A stretch of DNA of 64,000 bases from Listeria cossartiae subsp. cayugensis (GTDB lineage: Bacteria > Bacillota > Bacilli > Lactobacillales > Listeriaceae): NCBI RefSeq assembly GCF_014229095.1, contig NZ_JAARZC010000005.1:61103-125102 (forward strand), written 5' to 3'. Both the position numbers and the translations under genes were made by a program. The notes below the pieces were generated by a model. That model was not told the origin of the DNA. It searched no databases and worked only from the letters and a program-made list of their open reading frames with translations. Of this stretch, positions 1 through 8,878 are shown piece after piece. Position 1 is the first letter of the stretch, and the number at the start of each line of letters is the position of its first letter.

Positions 1-2
1 TT

Positions 3-242
3 ACACATTTACAGTATTTCGCACAACGTTTACTTCGAAAAGAAATTGTCGATTCCGGCGATGACTTTTTATACGAACAAGTGCAACTCAAGTACCCCGA
101 AGCTTTTAAATGCACGAAAAAAATTGACGCTTATTTAATTAATACGCATCATACAGAGTTAACAAGAGACGAACGTGTCTATCTTACAATTCATATTTAT
201 CGCGTCACAGAACGTAATACGATGATTAAAAAGGAAGACTAA
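3..242 (+). CDS. BglG/LicT-type transcriptional antiterminator, C-terminal part (partial)
   Basis: The window opens inside this gene; 79 residues and the stop remain. The fragment reads like the end of a second PRD domain: a THLQYFAQRL start, a central Y-x-x-A-x-x-C-x-x-K-I stretch, and the closing DERVYLTIHIYRVT segment that is typical of PRD2 in BglG/LicT/SacY antiterminators. Proteins of this family bind an RNA hairpin in the leader of a sugar PTS operon and are controlled by PTS phosphorylation of histidines in the PRDs. The RNA-binding domain and PRD1 lie outside the window, so the target sugar operon cannot be inferred. A terminator follows at once, so this is the last gene of its unit. 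Confidence 0.8.
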   Translation, partial: THLQYFAQRLLRKEIVDSGDDFLYEQVQLKYPEAFKCTKKIDAYLINTHHTELTRDERVYLTIHIYRVTERNTMIKKED

Positions 243-276
243 ATTTTTTTGGACTTATATGTAATGGATTACAGAA

Positions 277-305
277 AAGTACTGCTTAGCGCGGTGCTTT
301 TTTTA
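277..305 (+). terminator. Intrinsic terminator after the antiterminator gene
   Basis: A 9-bp stem (AAGTACTGC with GCGGTGCTT, including three G-U pairs) around a 5-nt loop is followed by a run of T. It lies 35 nt after the stop codon and separates this gene from the convergent minus-strand gene. Confidence 0.75.
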
Positions 306-611
306 TTGTAATTTTTTCTCAACTAAAATGACGGAAAATAGCACGGCGAAAATACTTGTCGTTAATAAAACGGAGCTGCGGATAAAAGCGTGCATCGGGA
401 TGAAAGCTAACACGAGCGATAGAACTAGAAGCAAAATACCGATAATTATCCAGTAATTTCCAAGCAATTGATGTGCTTTTTGCCAAGTATTTTCATTTTT
501 TAAAGAAGCTTTCGTCCGGTAACTAAAGCGACTTTCTTTATTTTTAGGCGGATTGACCCGGTAGGTAATACCAAGAATAATGAGCAAAAGTGGAAAAATT
601 AAATCAAGCAT
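303..611 (-). CDS. SdpI-family small membrane protein
   Basis: A 102-residue protein with three hydrophobic segments (about residues 3-20, 50-70 and 75-95). Between the first and second lies the SdpI/YhfL-family signature: a basic loop with S-F-S-Y-R-T-K-x-S-x-K-N-x-x-T-W followed by A-H-x-L-L-G. In Bacillus, SdpI gives immunity to the SdpC toxin; most other family members have no known role, so immunity is only a possibility. The start was set at the ATG at 611 because AGGAGG lies just upstream; the longer frame starting at 635 has no such site. It is a single gene, divergent from gadD3. Confidence 0.7.
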   Translation of the reverse strand: MLDLIFPLLLIILGITYRVNPPKNKESRFSYRTKASLKNENTWQKAHQLLGNYWIIIGILLLVLSLVLAFIPMHAFIRSSVLLTTSIFAVLFSVILVEKKLQ

Positions 612-669
612 AACGAACCTCCTTTTATGTACCATCGTAGTATAACAAATTATTGTGAAAAATTGAACG

Positions 670-694
670 GTTTGGCCCTTTGGTTTAAGGGTAT
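670..694 (+). promoter_or_regulatory. Sigma-B-type promoter of gadD3
   Basis: GTTT at 670-673, a 15-nt spacer and GGGTAT at 689-694 match the Listeria/Bacillus general-stress sigma-B consensus (GTTT-N13-15-GGGWWW). It lies 43 nt before the decarboxylase start, which fits an acid/general-stress gene. Confidence 0.75.
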
Positions 695-736
695 TGGTGA
701 GTGAAGATGATCAGCTATTTAAAAGGAGGAAGAAAG

Positions 737-2140
737 ATGCTTTATAGTGAAAACGACAAGCGAAAACATGAAAGTTATCGAATCCCGCTCTTTGGATCTG
801 AGGAAGAAAGTACTAGTATCCCAAAATATGTCTTAAAAAAGGAACCGATGGAACCGCGCATTGCTTATCAACTTGTGAAAGATCAGCTGATGGATGAAGG
901 AAATGCGCGGCAAAACTTGGCGACTTTTTGCCAGACGTATATGGAAAAAGAAGCAGAAATACTGATGTCGGAAACACTTGCGAAAAATGCGATTGATAAA
1001 TCCGAGTATCCGCAAACGGCAGAACTGGAAAACCGCTGTGTCAATATTTTGGCAGATTTATGGAATGCGCCAAAAGATATGACTTATCTAGGAACTTCCA
1101 CAGTTGGCTCGTCGGAAGCTTGCATGCTTGGTGGTTTGGCGATGAAGTTTCGCTGGCGTAATAATGCGGAAAAACGCGGGTTAGATATTCAGGCAAAACG
1201 CCCTAACTTAATTATTTCATCAGGTTATCAAGTGTGCTGGGAGAAGTTTTGTGTCTACTGGGATGTTGATATGCGTGTCGTACCAATGGATGAAGAGCAT
1301 CTTAGTATCGATGTGGACAAGGTGTTTGATTTCGTCGATGAGTATACAATTGGGATTGTCGGGATTTTAGGTATCACTTATACTGGCAAATTTGATGATA
1401 TTGCTTTGTTAGACGAAAAAGTAGAAATTTATAATGAAGCAAATGAGCATCAGTTAGTTATTCATATTGACGGAGCGAGTGGTGCGATGTTTACGCCATT
1501 TGTGAACCCAGAACTACCTTGGGATTTCCGACTTAAAAATGTAGTTTCGATAAACACTTCTGGTCATAAATATGGTTTAGTTTATCCAGGTGTTGGTTGG
1601 ATTTTATGGAAAGATAAAGAATATTTGCCAAAAGAACTTATTTTCGAAGTGAGTTATTTAGGTGGATCGATGCCGACGATGGCAATTAACTTTTCCCGAA
1701 GTGCGAGCCAAATTATTGGTCAGTATTATAATTTCTTGCGTTATGGCTTTGAAGGCTACCGAGAAATTCACGAAAAAACAAAGAAAACGGCGCTTTACCT
1801 TGCAAAAACAGTAGAAAAAAGTGGCTATTTTGAAATTATTAATGATGGCGCAAATTTGCCAATTGTTTGTTACAAAATGAAAGATGGGCTTGATGTGGAG
1901 TGGACTTTGTACGATCTTGCTGATCAGCTTTTGATGAAGGGGTGGCAAGTTCCGGCGTATCCATTACCGGCTGATTTAAGTGATACTATTATTCAGCGCT
2001 TTGTTTGTCGGGCAGATTTGGGTCATAATGTGGCGGAAGAATTTGCCGCTGATTTCAGAGATGCGCTGCATAATTTAGAGCATGCCAGAGTGCTTTATCA
2101 TGACAAAGGCCGCAACGACTCTTACGGATTTACGCATTAA
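737..2140 (+). CDS. gadD3: Glutamate decarboxylase
   Basis: This PLP enzyme converts glutamate to GABA and CO2 and consumes an intracellular proton, which supports acid resistance. The 467-residue length matches bacterial GadA/GadB (about 466). The N-terminal part has S-R-IPLFGSEE-like residues and a family-typical TSTVGSSEACMLGG block; the PLP lysine is K278 in SGHKYG. The start was set at the ATG at 737, 7 nt after AAAGGAGG; an ATG at 701 in frame has no comparable site. No glutamate/GABA antiporter gene is adjacent, so this is the stand-alone decarboxylase; in L. monocytogenes this locus (lmo2434, recalled) is called gadD3. A sigma-B-type promoter lies directly upstream. Confidence 0.95.
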   Translation: MLYSENDKRKHESYRIPLFGSEEESTSIPKYVLKKEPMEPRIAYQLVKDQLMDEGNARQNLATFCQTYMEKEAEILMSETLAKNAIDKSEYPQTAELENRCVNILADLWNAPKDMTYLGTSTVGSSEACMLGGLAMKFRWRNNAEKRGLDIQAKRPNLIISSGYQVCWEKFCVYWDVDMRVVPMDEEHLSIDVDKVFDFVDEYTIGIVGILGITYTGKFDDIALLDEKVEIYNEANEHQLVIHIDGASGAMFTPFVNPELPWDFRLKNVVSINTSGHKYGLVYPGVGWILWKDKEYLPKELIFEVSYLGGSMPTMAINFSRSASQIIGQYYNFLRYGFEGYREIHEKTKKTALYLAKTVEKSGYFEIINDGANLPIVCYKMKDGLDVEWTLYDLADQLLMKGWQVPAYPLPADLSDTIIQRFVCRADLGHNVAEEFAADFRDALHNLEHARVLYHDKGRNDSYGFTH

Positions 2141-2178
2141 AAAAGAAGACTTGGATGCGTGTCCAAGTCTTCTTTTTA
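2141..2178. terminator. Bidirectional terminator between gadD3 and the esterase gene
   Basis: A perfect stem of about 15 bp (AAAAGAAGACTTGGA with its complement) with a 6-nt loop, A-rich on the left and T-rich on the right. It can stop transcription from both convergent genes. Confidence 0.9.
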
Positions 2179-2937
2179 TGAAAGTGGTAGCCAGTCGATG
2201 ATTTCCTTGATGCTTTTATCCCAAAATTCCCAGTCGTGGTCGCCGGGACCTTCGCGATATTCTAGCGGGGCATTATTGGCAAGCGCAAAATCGCGGAAAC
2301 GAATATTATCTTCATAAAGAAAATCTTCTGTGCCGCAATTTTGGAAAAGGGCTGGTAATTCGATTTGGTTGTTTAGGTTGGTTTCTAATAAATGAAAGAG
2401 ATCATTTTCCGTACCAGTTTGGCTAGTCATTTCGCCGGTGATGGCACGCGTGCTAAAATTTTCGAAGCAGTCTTCTTTAATGATATAATTAATATCCATG
2501 ACGCCGGACATACTTGCCGCGGCTTGGAATTTTTCTGGGAAAGTAAGTGCAACTTTGAACGCACCGTAACCACCCATGGAATGCCCAGCGATGAAAGTGT
2601 CTTCTCTTTTGTCGGAAAGTGGCAGCCAATTTTTCATCACATGTGGAAGTTCTGTGCTAACAAACGCGAAAAAGTCGCGACCGTGGACCATGTTAGAATA
2701 GAAGCTATGATCTGCTGCGGGCATGATGACAGCGAGCCCTTTTTCCGTAGCATAGCGCTCAATATTCGTATTACGTACATAAGTTGTGTGGTTATTGGAT
2801 AAGCCATGAAGAATATATAATGTTTTATATTTAGAAATCGAGCCATGGTAAAGTGTTTCTGTTTCGGGCAAAATCACCGTTACACTTGTTTGCATAGCTA
2901 AACATTCAGATTTGAAATTAAGTTCTAAAATAGCCAA
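2176..2937 (-). CDS. Esterase of the EstA / esterase D family (alpha/beta hydrolase)
   Basis: A 253-residue alpha/beta hydrolase related to the lactococcal tributyrin esterase EstA and to S-formylglutathione hydrolase (esterase D). Visible features are the oxyanion-hole segment YILHGLSNN (residues 41-49), the nucleophile elbow GHSMGG with Ser120, and a likely catalytic His234 in GDHDWEFW. Family members hydrolyse short-chain acyl esters; the natural substrate is unknown. There is no signal peptide, so it is cytoplasmic. The frame starts at the ATG at 2937 with an AGGAGG-like site (AGGAGGCC) upstream. It is a single gene, convergent with gadD3. Confidence 0.85.
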   Translation of the reverse strand: MAILELNFKSECLAMQTSVTVILPETETLYHGSISKYKTLYILHGLSNNHTTYVRNTNIERYATEKGLAVIMPAADHSFYSNMVHGRDFFAFVSTELPHVMKNWLPLSDKREDTFIAGHSMGGYGAFKVALTFPEKFQAAASMSGVMDINYIIKEDCFENFSTRAITGEMTSQTGTENDLFHLLETNLNNQIELPALFQNCGTEDFLYEDNIRFRDFALANNAPLEYREGPGDHDWEFWDKSIKEIIDWLPLS

Positions 2938-3040
2938 TGTAAGGGCCTCCTGACGTGTCTTTTTTTCTAGTATACATGATTTTTGAGCGAAATAAAATAA
3001 ATATAACTTATCTTATGAGTTAACTCGGAATTAAAAGTGA

Positions 3041-3066
3041 AATAAAGAACCTGCGCGAACAGGTCC
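3041..3066 (-). terminator. Terminator of the small ORF at 3070-3234
   Basis: On the minus strand GGACCTG-TTCGCG-CAGGTTC is followed by TTTATTT, a 7-bp stem with a U-rich tail right after the stop codon. Confidence 0.65.
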
Positions 3067-3069
3067 TCG

Positions 3070-3234
3070 TTATTTTTTAATACTTGGCTTCTTTTTATCA
3101 ACGATGTTTAAAATTTCTTCAAGTTTGCGATTCTTCTCGAGAATGGCAGCCTCTTTGAATTGTTCTGTTGTGACTGGGGGCATAGTTTCTTTGCAATTTT
3201 CATGCGATAGATTTGGAAAAAGATTGTCGGTCAT
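3070..3234 (-). CDS. Small conserved-looking hypothetical protein (54 aa)
   Basis: A 54-residue charged, probably helical protein (MTDNLFPN start, KKKPSIKK end) without membrane segments; the single Cys is residue 14. It has a good Shine-Dalgarno site (AAGGAGGCG) about 7 nt before the ATG and its own terminator after the stop, which argues for a real gene despite its size. I recognise no domain. It lies between the esterase gene and the divergent heme-uptake operon, and in EGD-e lmo2432 occupies this place (recalled). Confidence 0.6.
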   Translation of the reverse strand: MTDNLFPNLSHENCKETMPPVTTEQFKEAAILEKNRKLEEILNIVDKKKPSIKK

Positions 3235-3298
3235 TTTCAGCGCCTCCTTATGTTAATTATAAAGTATCAGCTGGAAAATATCGACTATTTGTGTATAG

Positions 3299-3318
3299 AT
3301 GAAAATAATTCTCAATTA
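3299..3318. promoter_or_regulatory. Fur box upstream of hupDGC
   Basis: TGAAAATAATTCTCAATTA resembles the Fur consensus (GATAATGATTATCATT core, 7-1-7 inverted repeat with mismatches). It lies about 30 nt upstream of a TATAAT -10 element at 3345-3350 and about 75 nt before hupD, so iron-dependent repression of the heme transporter is the likely reading. Confidence 0.6.
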
Positions 3319-3388
3319 GGGGTTCGTCTTTTTGAATATCGTGTTATAATTTAGTAAAATGAAAAGGACAGTATTGTGGAGGGGAATT

Positions 3389-4360
3389 ATGAAGAAAATT
3401 ACTATATTGACGTTAAGTATAACAGCCGCACTACTCCTTGCTTCGTGTGGAAATGATACTGCAACGGATACAAATAATGAAACAACCAAAAACGAAACAA
3501 AAGCGAAAGCGGCTCTATCAATAACAGATATGGCTGGTCGCGATGTTTCTTTTGATAAAAAACCAGAACGAATTATCGCGCTAACAAATGCGGATATGAA
3601 TATTATCTATGCGCTAGGTGGAACGGTGGTTGGTCGCCAAACGACGGACGCAAGCGGTGTTCCAGATGGTGCGAAAAAGGCAACAGAAGTGGGTAATACC
3701 CATGATTTAAACTTAGAAAAAATTGCCGCTCTTGGTGCAGATGCGATTGTAGCAAGTTCCGAGCAAAATTTAAAAGATGTTCCCGCGATGGAAGGCGTCG
3801 GCCCGAAAGTCGTATTAACTGGAGCAAACTCAATTAACGAAATTAAAAAGCAAACAGCCGTACTTGGCGAACTTTTAGGCAAAGAAACGAAAGCCAAAGA
3901 GTTAGAAGCGAGTATTGATCAAAAGGTAGCAGAAGTGAAGCAAAAGCAACAAGGTAAAAAAGTACGCGCGCTTCTTGTTCTTGGAGCTCCCGGAAGTAAT
4001 TACGCCGCACTTCCATCTTCGTTAAGCGGAAATGTGTTAGAAATTGCTGGTGGAGAAAACGTCGCGAAAGATTTTAAAGGCGTAGAAAACTTTCCGCAAT
4101 ATGCTTCTATAAATGTGGAAAAAATTGTTGCTGCTGACCCAGAAGTGATTTTCTTAATGATTCACGGCGGGGACGAAAAAGAAACAGAAGCAGCATTTAA
4201 GAAAGAAATGAAACAAAACCAAGCTTGGAACTCAACAAGCGCCGTTAAAAATGATCATATTGTCGTACTTCCGGCCGAACTTTTCGGAACGAATCCCGGT
4301 ATAAAAATTGATCAAGCATTGGATTATATGACAGATGAAATAAATAAGGTGGATAACTAA
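3389..4360 (+). CDS. hupD: Heme/siderophore ABC transporter substrate-binding lipoprotein
   Basis: A 323-residue class III periplasmic-binding-type lipoprotein. The N-terminus has a lipoprotein signal peptide ending in the lipobox LLASC; a T/N/K-rich linker follows, then the FecB/BtuF-like fold starting at SITDMAGRDVSFDKKPERII. It presents ligand to the permease encoded next door. The start was set at the ATG at 3389, which has TGGAGGGG 6 nt upstream and gives a normal signal peptide; the longer frame from 3359 has none. In L. monocytogenes this locus (lmo2431-2429, recalled) is HupDGC, required for heme and hemoglobin iron use. The family also takes hydroxamate siderophores, so specificity rests on orthology. 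Confidence 0.88.
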   Translation: MKKITILTLSITAALLLASCGNDTATDTNNETTKNETKAKAALSITDMAGRDVSFDKKPERIIALTNADMNIIYALGGTVVGRQTTDASGVPDGAKKATEVGNTHDLNLEKIAALGADAIVASSEQNLKDVPAMEGVGPKVVLTGANSINEIKKQTAVLGELLGKETKAKELEASIDQKVAEVKQKQQGKKVRALLVLGAPGSNYAALPSSLSGNVLEIAGGENVAKDFKGVENFPQYASINVEKIVAADPEVIFLMIHGGDEKETEAAFKKEMKQNQAWNSTSAVKNDHIVVLPAELFGTNPGIKIDQALDYMTDEINKVDN

Positions 4361-5370
4361 TGACAACTGTGAAGGCGCACGATCCGCGGCGAAAACGTAG
4401 ACGGATAACTTTTATTGTAGTAATTGTTTTACTTATTTTAGCTTTTTTCTACGGACTGACAACTGGGTCCGTGAAAGTTACATATGGTGACGCTTGGCAA
4501 ACTTTGACTGGTGGCGGGAGCGACCTTGCGAATCAATTGATTTGGAATTTACGTTTGCCGCGCTTATTAATCGCGTTCTTGGTTGGGGCGGCGCTGGCAA
4601 TTGCTGGTTGCTTACTGCAAGGTGTGATGCGGAATCCGTTAGCTGATCCGGGTGTAATTGGGGTTTCAGCGGGCGGTGGATTTGTTGCAATTTTAATGAC
4701 ATTAGCATTTCCGGCATTAGCTTCTTTTGTGCCGATTGGAGCGTTTTTAGGTGCATTTGGTACAGCCATTTTAATTTACTTACTTGCATGGGATCGCGGC
4801 GTTTCTCCGTTACGTGTTATTTTGTCCGGGGTTGCGATTAATGCCTTTATTGGGGCGATGACGTCTGGTGTAATGGTGCTTTATAGTAACCGGGTCCAAA
4901 GTGTTATCTCGTGGATGACAGGGACGCTTTCTGGGAAAAGTTGGTATCATTTGGATATGATTTGGCCATATATGTTGGTTGGATTTGTTTTAAGTGGTTT
5001 TGCGATTCGTTCTTCCAATGTGTTGCTACTTGGGGACGATGCAGCGAAATTGCTTGGTTTTTCTGTAGAACGACATCGCTTTTTCATTATTATGTTGGCG
5101 GCGTTTCTAAGTGGGGTTGCGGTCAGCGTAGCCGGGTTGATTGGTTTTGTTGGACTAGTAGTGCCGCATATTTTCCGTTTAATTATCGGTAATGACTACA
5201 AGTATTTACTGCCACTATCCGCACTCGGCGGGGCGTTGTTAGTTGGTTTTGCTGATACAGCGGCGAGAAGCTGGTTTGGTTCAATTGAGTTGCCAGTTGG
5301 AATCTTGCTAGCGATGATCGGCGCACCATTCTTCTTATTCCTACTTCAAAGAGGGAGGGTTGCCTCATGA
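4360..5370 (+). CDS. hupG: Heme/siderophore ABC transporter permease (FecCD family)
   Basis: A 336-residue FecCD/BtuC-type permease with about ten hydrophobic segments. Family blocks are visible: LRLPRLLIAFLVGAALAIAG near residues 55-75, QGVMRNPLADPGVIGVSAG near 85-105, and the C-terminal GFVGLVVPHIFRLIIGND loop that docks the ATPase. It forms the membrane channel of the uptake system. Its start overlaps the hupD stop (TAATG), so the genes are translationally coupled. Confidence 0.9.
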   Translation: MTTVKAHDPRRKRRRITFIVVIVLLILAFFYGLTTGSVKVTYGDAWQTLTGGGSDLANQLIWNLRLPRLLIAFLVGAALAIAGCLLQGVMRNPLADPGVIGVSAGGGFVAILMTLAFPALASFVPIGAFLGAFGTAILIYLLAWDRGVSPLRVILSGVAINAFIGAMTSGVMVLYSNRVQSVISWMTGTLSGKSWYHLDMIWPYMLVGFVLSGFAIRSSNVLLLGDDAAKLLGFSVERHRFFIIMLAAFLSGVAVSVAGLIGFVGLVVPHIFRLIIGNDYKYLLPLSALGGALLVGFADTAARSWFGSIELPVGILLAMIGAPFFLFLLQRGRVAS

Positions 5371-6158
5371 AACCAGCATTAGAACTGAAAAATGTCTCTT
5401 TCGCGCGTAAAAGAGATTTTGAAATGAAAAATGTAAGTGCGCGCATTCCAGAAGGTAAAATAACTACACTTATCGGTCCAAATGGCTCGGGTAAATCGAC
5501 TATGCTTCGTTTAATGATGCACCTTTTGAAACCTGATAGTGGGGAAGTTTTATTGGACGAAAAAAAAATTACTGAGATTCCTTCCAAAGATTTAGCGAAA
5601 AAAATGACGATGCTATCGCAGGCGCCAGAAGGTTTGGTCGATGTGATGGTACATGATTTGGTTGCTTACGGTCGCTTGCCACACCGGAGTTGGTTGTCCA
5701 CTTTGCAAGAAGAGGATGAAGCTGTAATTCAGTGGGCCATTAAGGTGTGTAATTTAGAAGAATTGGCTTATCGACCGCTACATTCATTGTCAGGCGGGGA
5801 ACGTCAACGCGCTTGGCTAGCAATGGCGCTCGCACAAAAAACACCGATTTTACTACTAGATGAACCAACTACTTATTTGGATATTGCGCATCAACTGGAA
5901 TTGCTAGATTTACTCGTCCACTTAAATAAAGAATATAATTTAACCATCGTGCTCGTTCTACATGATTTAAATCAAGCGGCGATTTACAGTGATTATGTTT
6001 TTGTGTGTGAAAATGGACAATTAGTCAAAAATGGGACGCCTAGAGAGGTTTTCACTACCGAACTGCTTCGCGATGTTTTCCACATTACGGCGGATATTAC
6101 CGAAAAAGACGGAAAACAGCATATTCATCCACTTGCTTCGACCCGGTTTGAATATTAA
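5367..6158 (+). CDS. hupC: Heme/siderophore ABC transporter ATPase (FepC/FhuC type)
   Basis: A 263-residue ATP-binding subunit. Walker A GPNGSGKST, the signature SLSGGERQRAWLAMALAQ and Walker B ILLLDEPTTYLD are all present, followed by the H-loop histidine in LVLHDLNQA. It powers uptake through the HupG permease. The start overlaps hupG by 4 nt (ATGA). It is the last gene of the Fur-boxed operon; I see no strong terminator behind it, only a hairpin near 6232-6262 in the next leader. Confidence 0.9.
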   Translation: MKPALELKNVSFARKRDFEMKNVSARIPEGKITTLIGPNGSGKSTMLRLMMHLLKPDSGEVLLDEKKITEIPSKDLAKKMTMLSQAPEGLVDVMVHDLVAYGRLPHRSWLSTLQEEDEAVIQWAIKVCNLEELAYRPLHSLSGGERQRAWLAMALAQKTPILLLDEPTTYLDIAHQLELLDLLVHLNKEYNLTIVLVLHDLNQAAIYSDYVFVCENGQLVKNGTPREVFTTELLRDVFHITADITEKDGKQHIHPLASTRFEY

Positions 6159-6299
6159 AGAAAACAGAAAGAAGATTAGAATTTGGTGAAAAAGCTTCCT
6201 ATCCAAGGTAAACTTTATTATAATAGATGAAGGCTGTTGCTCTTTTTAAGAATAGCAGCCTCTTTACATTTAAATTTAAACATAAAAGGGCGGAAAACA

Positions 6300-7472
6300 A
6301 TGGCTAGAAATAGAAAAAAGGCGGTTCGAGTAGATTATTCGATTATATTTTTAATGATGTTGCTATGTGTCATTGGTCTTGTAGCGATTTATGTTGCGGG
6401 GTTAGTAAACGACCAATATACAAATAATTTCTTATTGCAACAGTCTATTTGGATTGTTATTTCTACTGGAGTAGTTGTTGTTATTGTACTTTTTTTCGAC
6501 TATGATAAGCTGCAATGGGCGGCGTACTATCTTTATGGAATTGGTAACTTACTTCTTGTACTTGTACTAATTGTTGGTGACGAGCGAAAAGGTTCTAAGA
6601 GTTGGATCAGTATCGGATCGCTTGGGAGCTTGCAACCATCGGAATTAATGAAAAGTTTTTTGATTTTAGCACTTGCAAAAGTCATTTGGGACCATAATAA
6701 AAAATATAAATTACATACCGTAAGCTTAGATATGCAATTACTTTTAAAAATAGGTATTGTTTCTATTCTTCCACTGGGTCTAGTAGCACTTCAGCCGGAT
6801 CTTGGTACAATCTTAGTATTTATTGCGATTATTGTTGGTATGGTATTTATTAGTGGTGTAACATGGAAAATTTTATTACCAGTTTTTAGTTCAATTGCTG
6901 TTATTGGCGGGACTTTAATTTATTTAGTTATGTATAGCCCCGGAGTATTACAAAAAATCGGCTTCAAACCATACCAATTTAAACGTATCACTTCTTGGTT
7001 AAGACCCGAAGAAGATCCGCTTGGTGATGGGATGCAGCTGCTGCGTTCGATGCAGGCGATTGGTTCAGGGCAATTGCAAGGGAATGGGATTGGTAATCAG
7101 GCGATTGCGATTCCGGAAAACCATAATGACTTTATTTTCTCCATTGTTGGTGGGAATTTCGGTTTCATTGGTGGCTGTGTGCTTATTATGTTATACTTTT
7201 TACTGATTTACCAAATAATTCGAGTGGCTTTAGATATAAATATTCCTTTTTACTCGTATATTTGTACGGGTGTTTGCTCGATGATTTTATTTCACGTTTT
7301 AGAAAATATCGGGATGACGATTGGTCTTCTTCCAATTACCGGTATTCCACTACTTTTTGTCAGTTATGGGGGAAGCTCACTTCTTGGCGCGTTTATGGCA
7401 CTTGGGCTCGTGTTATCGGCGAGATATAATGCTCCGGAAGTTAACTTAGAAAAAGGAAATCGTTTCATGTGA
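6300..7472 (+). CDS. FtsW/RodA/SpoVE-family SEDS protein (first of a tandem pair)
   Basis: A 390-residue polytopic membrane protein of the SEDS family, the peptidoglycan glycosyltransferases that work with class B PBPs in elongation or division. Family blocks seen include GSKSWISIGSLGSLQPSELMK, LLQPDLGT, the IPENHNDFIFSIVGGNFGFIG loop and the C-terminal GLLPITGIPLLFVSYGGSS motif. The ATG at 6300 was chosen because GGGCGGA lies upstream and the first residues are the basic cytoplasmic MARNRKK tail; the longer frame from 6237 is not supported. A TATAAT at 6217-6222 is a likely -10 element. The paralogue at 7547 follows directly. Confidence 0.88.
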   Translation: MARNRKKAVRVDYSIIFLMMLLCVIGLVAIYVAGLVNDQYTNNFLLQQSIWIVISTGVVVVIVLFFDYDKLQWAAYYLYGIGNLLLVLVLIVGDERKGSKSWISIGSLGSLQPSELMKSFLILALAKVIWDHNKKYKLHTVSLDMQLLLKIGIVSILPLGLVALQPDLGTILVFIAIIVGMVFISGVTWKILLPVFSSIAVIGGTLIYLVMYSPGVLQKIGFKPYQFKRITSWLRPEEDPLGDGMQLLRSMQAIGSGQLQGNGIGNQAIAIPENHNDFIFSIVGGNFGFIGGCVLIMLYFLLIYQIIRVALDINIPFYSYICTGVCSMILFHVLENIGMTIGLLPITGIPLLFVSYGGSSLLGAFMALGLVLSARYNAPEVNLEKGNRFM

Positions 7473-7546
7473 TTTTCTTTTTTAAACTGTTTGGGAGAAA
7501 GAGTTAGTTTTGTTTATCAAACCAACCAGTAAGGAGTAATTAAATA

Positions 7547-8722
7547 ATGAATCAACAAAATAAACTAGCTGGACGCATTGATTACGGGATTGTTTTATCG
7601 ATGATGTTACTTATGATAATCAGTTTGGTGTCCATTTATAGTGCGCAATTAACAAATAATCAATACGACGCAAACTTTGTTGTTAAGCAAGGTATGTGGT
7701 TCGTGGTTTCGACCTTTGCGATTATTGTCGTGATGCAACTAGATTATGACCGGCTTACGAAATGGGCTTATTACTTTTATGGACTAGGTCTATTTTTACT
7801 TGTATTTGTGTTGCTTTTTGGGAAGGAAGTAAAAGGTGCGAAAAGCTGGATTGTTATTCCGTTTTTAGGGAACATTCAGCCATCTGAGGTTGTAAAAGTT
7901 ATCTTAATTGTCGTTCTAGCGAAAGTGATTTGGGATCATAACCGGACGTACAAGGTTCATAATTTGAAAATGGATGCTTGGTTACTACTAAAAATTGGCG
8001 TATTTACATTAATTCCGCTTATTCTTATTATGTTGCAACCCGATTTAGGGACGGCGCTAGTATTTATTGCAATTATGTCGGGAATGATTCTTATTTCCGG
8101 GATTACTTGGAAAATCATCGTGCCGCTGTTTGGTTCGATTGCGGCGATTGGGACGGCGCTGATTTGGATGGTTATTTATCATCAAAATTGGCTGACGAGT
8201 CTTGGTTTCAAACCGTATCAATTTGAGCGGATTACGACGTGGATTAACCCGGAAAATGACCCTCAAGGCGGGGGCTATCAAGTGCTGCGAGCGATGACGG
8301 CAATTGGTTCCGGACAGATTTCTGGAAACGGTGCGGGATATGACGCGATTGCGATTCCAGAAAATCATAATGACTTTATCTTTACCATTGTAGCCGGTGA
8401 TTATGGCTTTATCGGCGCTAGTATTTTACTGGCAATTTATTTCTTGCTCATTTACCAAATTATTCGTGTCGCGCTTGACGTGGCTGTACCGTTTTATTCT
8501 TATATTTGTACGGGTGTTGTAATGATGCTGATGTTCCACGTACTGGAAAATGTCGGGATGAATATTGGTTTGCTCCCGATTACTGGTATCCCGCTTCCGT
8601 TTATTAGTTACGGTGGTAGTGCCTTGCTCGGGAATATGATGGCAGTCGGGCTCGTACTCGGGATAAGGTTTAACTTTAAGAAATCAATGTTTGAAGTAAA
8701 ACAAGAAAATCAAGTATCATAA
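7547..8722 (+). CDS. FtsW/RodA/SpoVE-family SEDS protein (second of a tandem pair)
   Basis: A 391-residue SEDS glycosyltransferase, closely similar throughout to the preceding protein (shared VDYGI/IDYGI-type start, GAKSWI, QPSEVVKV, LQPDLGTALVFIAI, IPENHNDFIF, GLLPITGIPLPFISYGGSA). The last motif here has the canonical LPFISYGGS, while the first copy has LLFVSYGGS. AAGGAG lies 9 nt upstream of the ATG. The tandem arrangement points to a gene duplication, possibly with divided roles in elongation and stress; I cannot tell which copy is the main RodA. A terminator follows. Confidence 0.9.
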   Translation: MNQQNKLAGRIDYGIVLSMMLLMIISLVSIYSAQLTNNQYDANFVVKQGMWFVVSTFAIIVVMQLDYDRLTKWAYYFYGLGLFLLVFVLLFGKEVKGAKSWIVIPFLGNIQPSEVVKVILIVVLAKVIWDHNRTYKVHNLKMDAWLLLKIGVFTLIPLILIMLQPDLGTALVFIAIMSGMILISGITWKIIVPLFGSIAAIGTALIWMVIYHQNWLTSLGFKPYQFERITTWINPENDPQGGGYQVLRAMTAIGSGQISGNGAGYDAIAIPENHNDFIFTIVAGDYGFIGASILLAIYFLLIYQIIRVALDVAVPFYSYICTGVVMMLMFHVLENVGMNIGLLPITGIPLPFISYGGSALLGNMMAVGLVLGIRFNFKKSMFEVKQENQVS

Positions 8723-8725
8723 AAG

Positions 8726-8765
8726 TAAAAATACAGAAGTCGATAATGGCTTTTGTATTTTTTGG
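8726..8765 (+). terminator. Terminator after the second SEDS gene
   Basis: AAAATACAGAAGTC pairs with GGCTTTTGTATTTT around a 6-nt loop and runs into six or more T residues. Confidence 0.85.
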
Positions 8766-8878
8766 AAGTTGAGTGAATGCGCTTTCAAACTCTCTGCTTT
8801 TTTCTAAGTGTTGCCATTTGTACTTTCCGAAAAAATGCACTATGATAGTAATAGAATGCAATCGGAGGGAGAGACAAA

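Noticed and set aside
2392..2802. 136-residue plus-strand frame opposite the esterase gene
   Set aside because: Antisense shadow of a clear alpha/beta hydrolase gene, no ribosome site.
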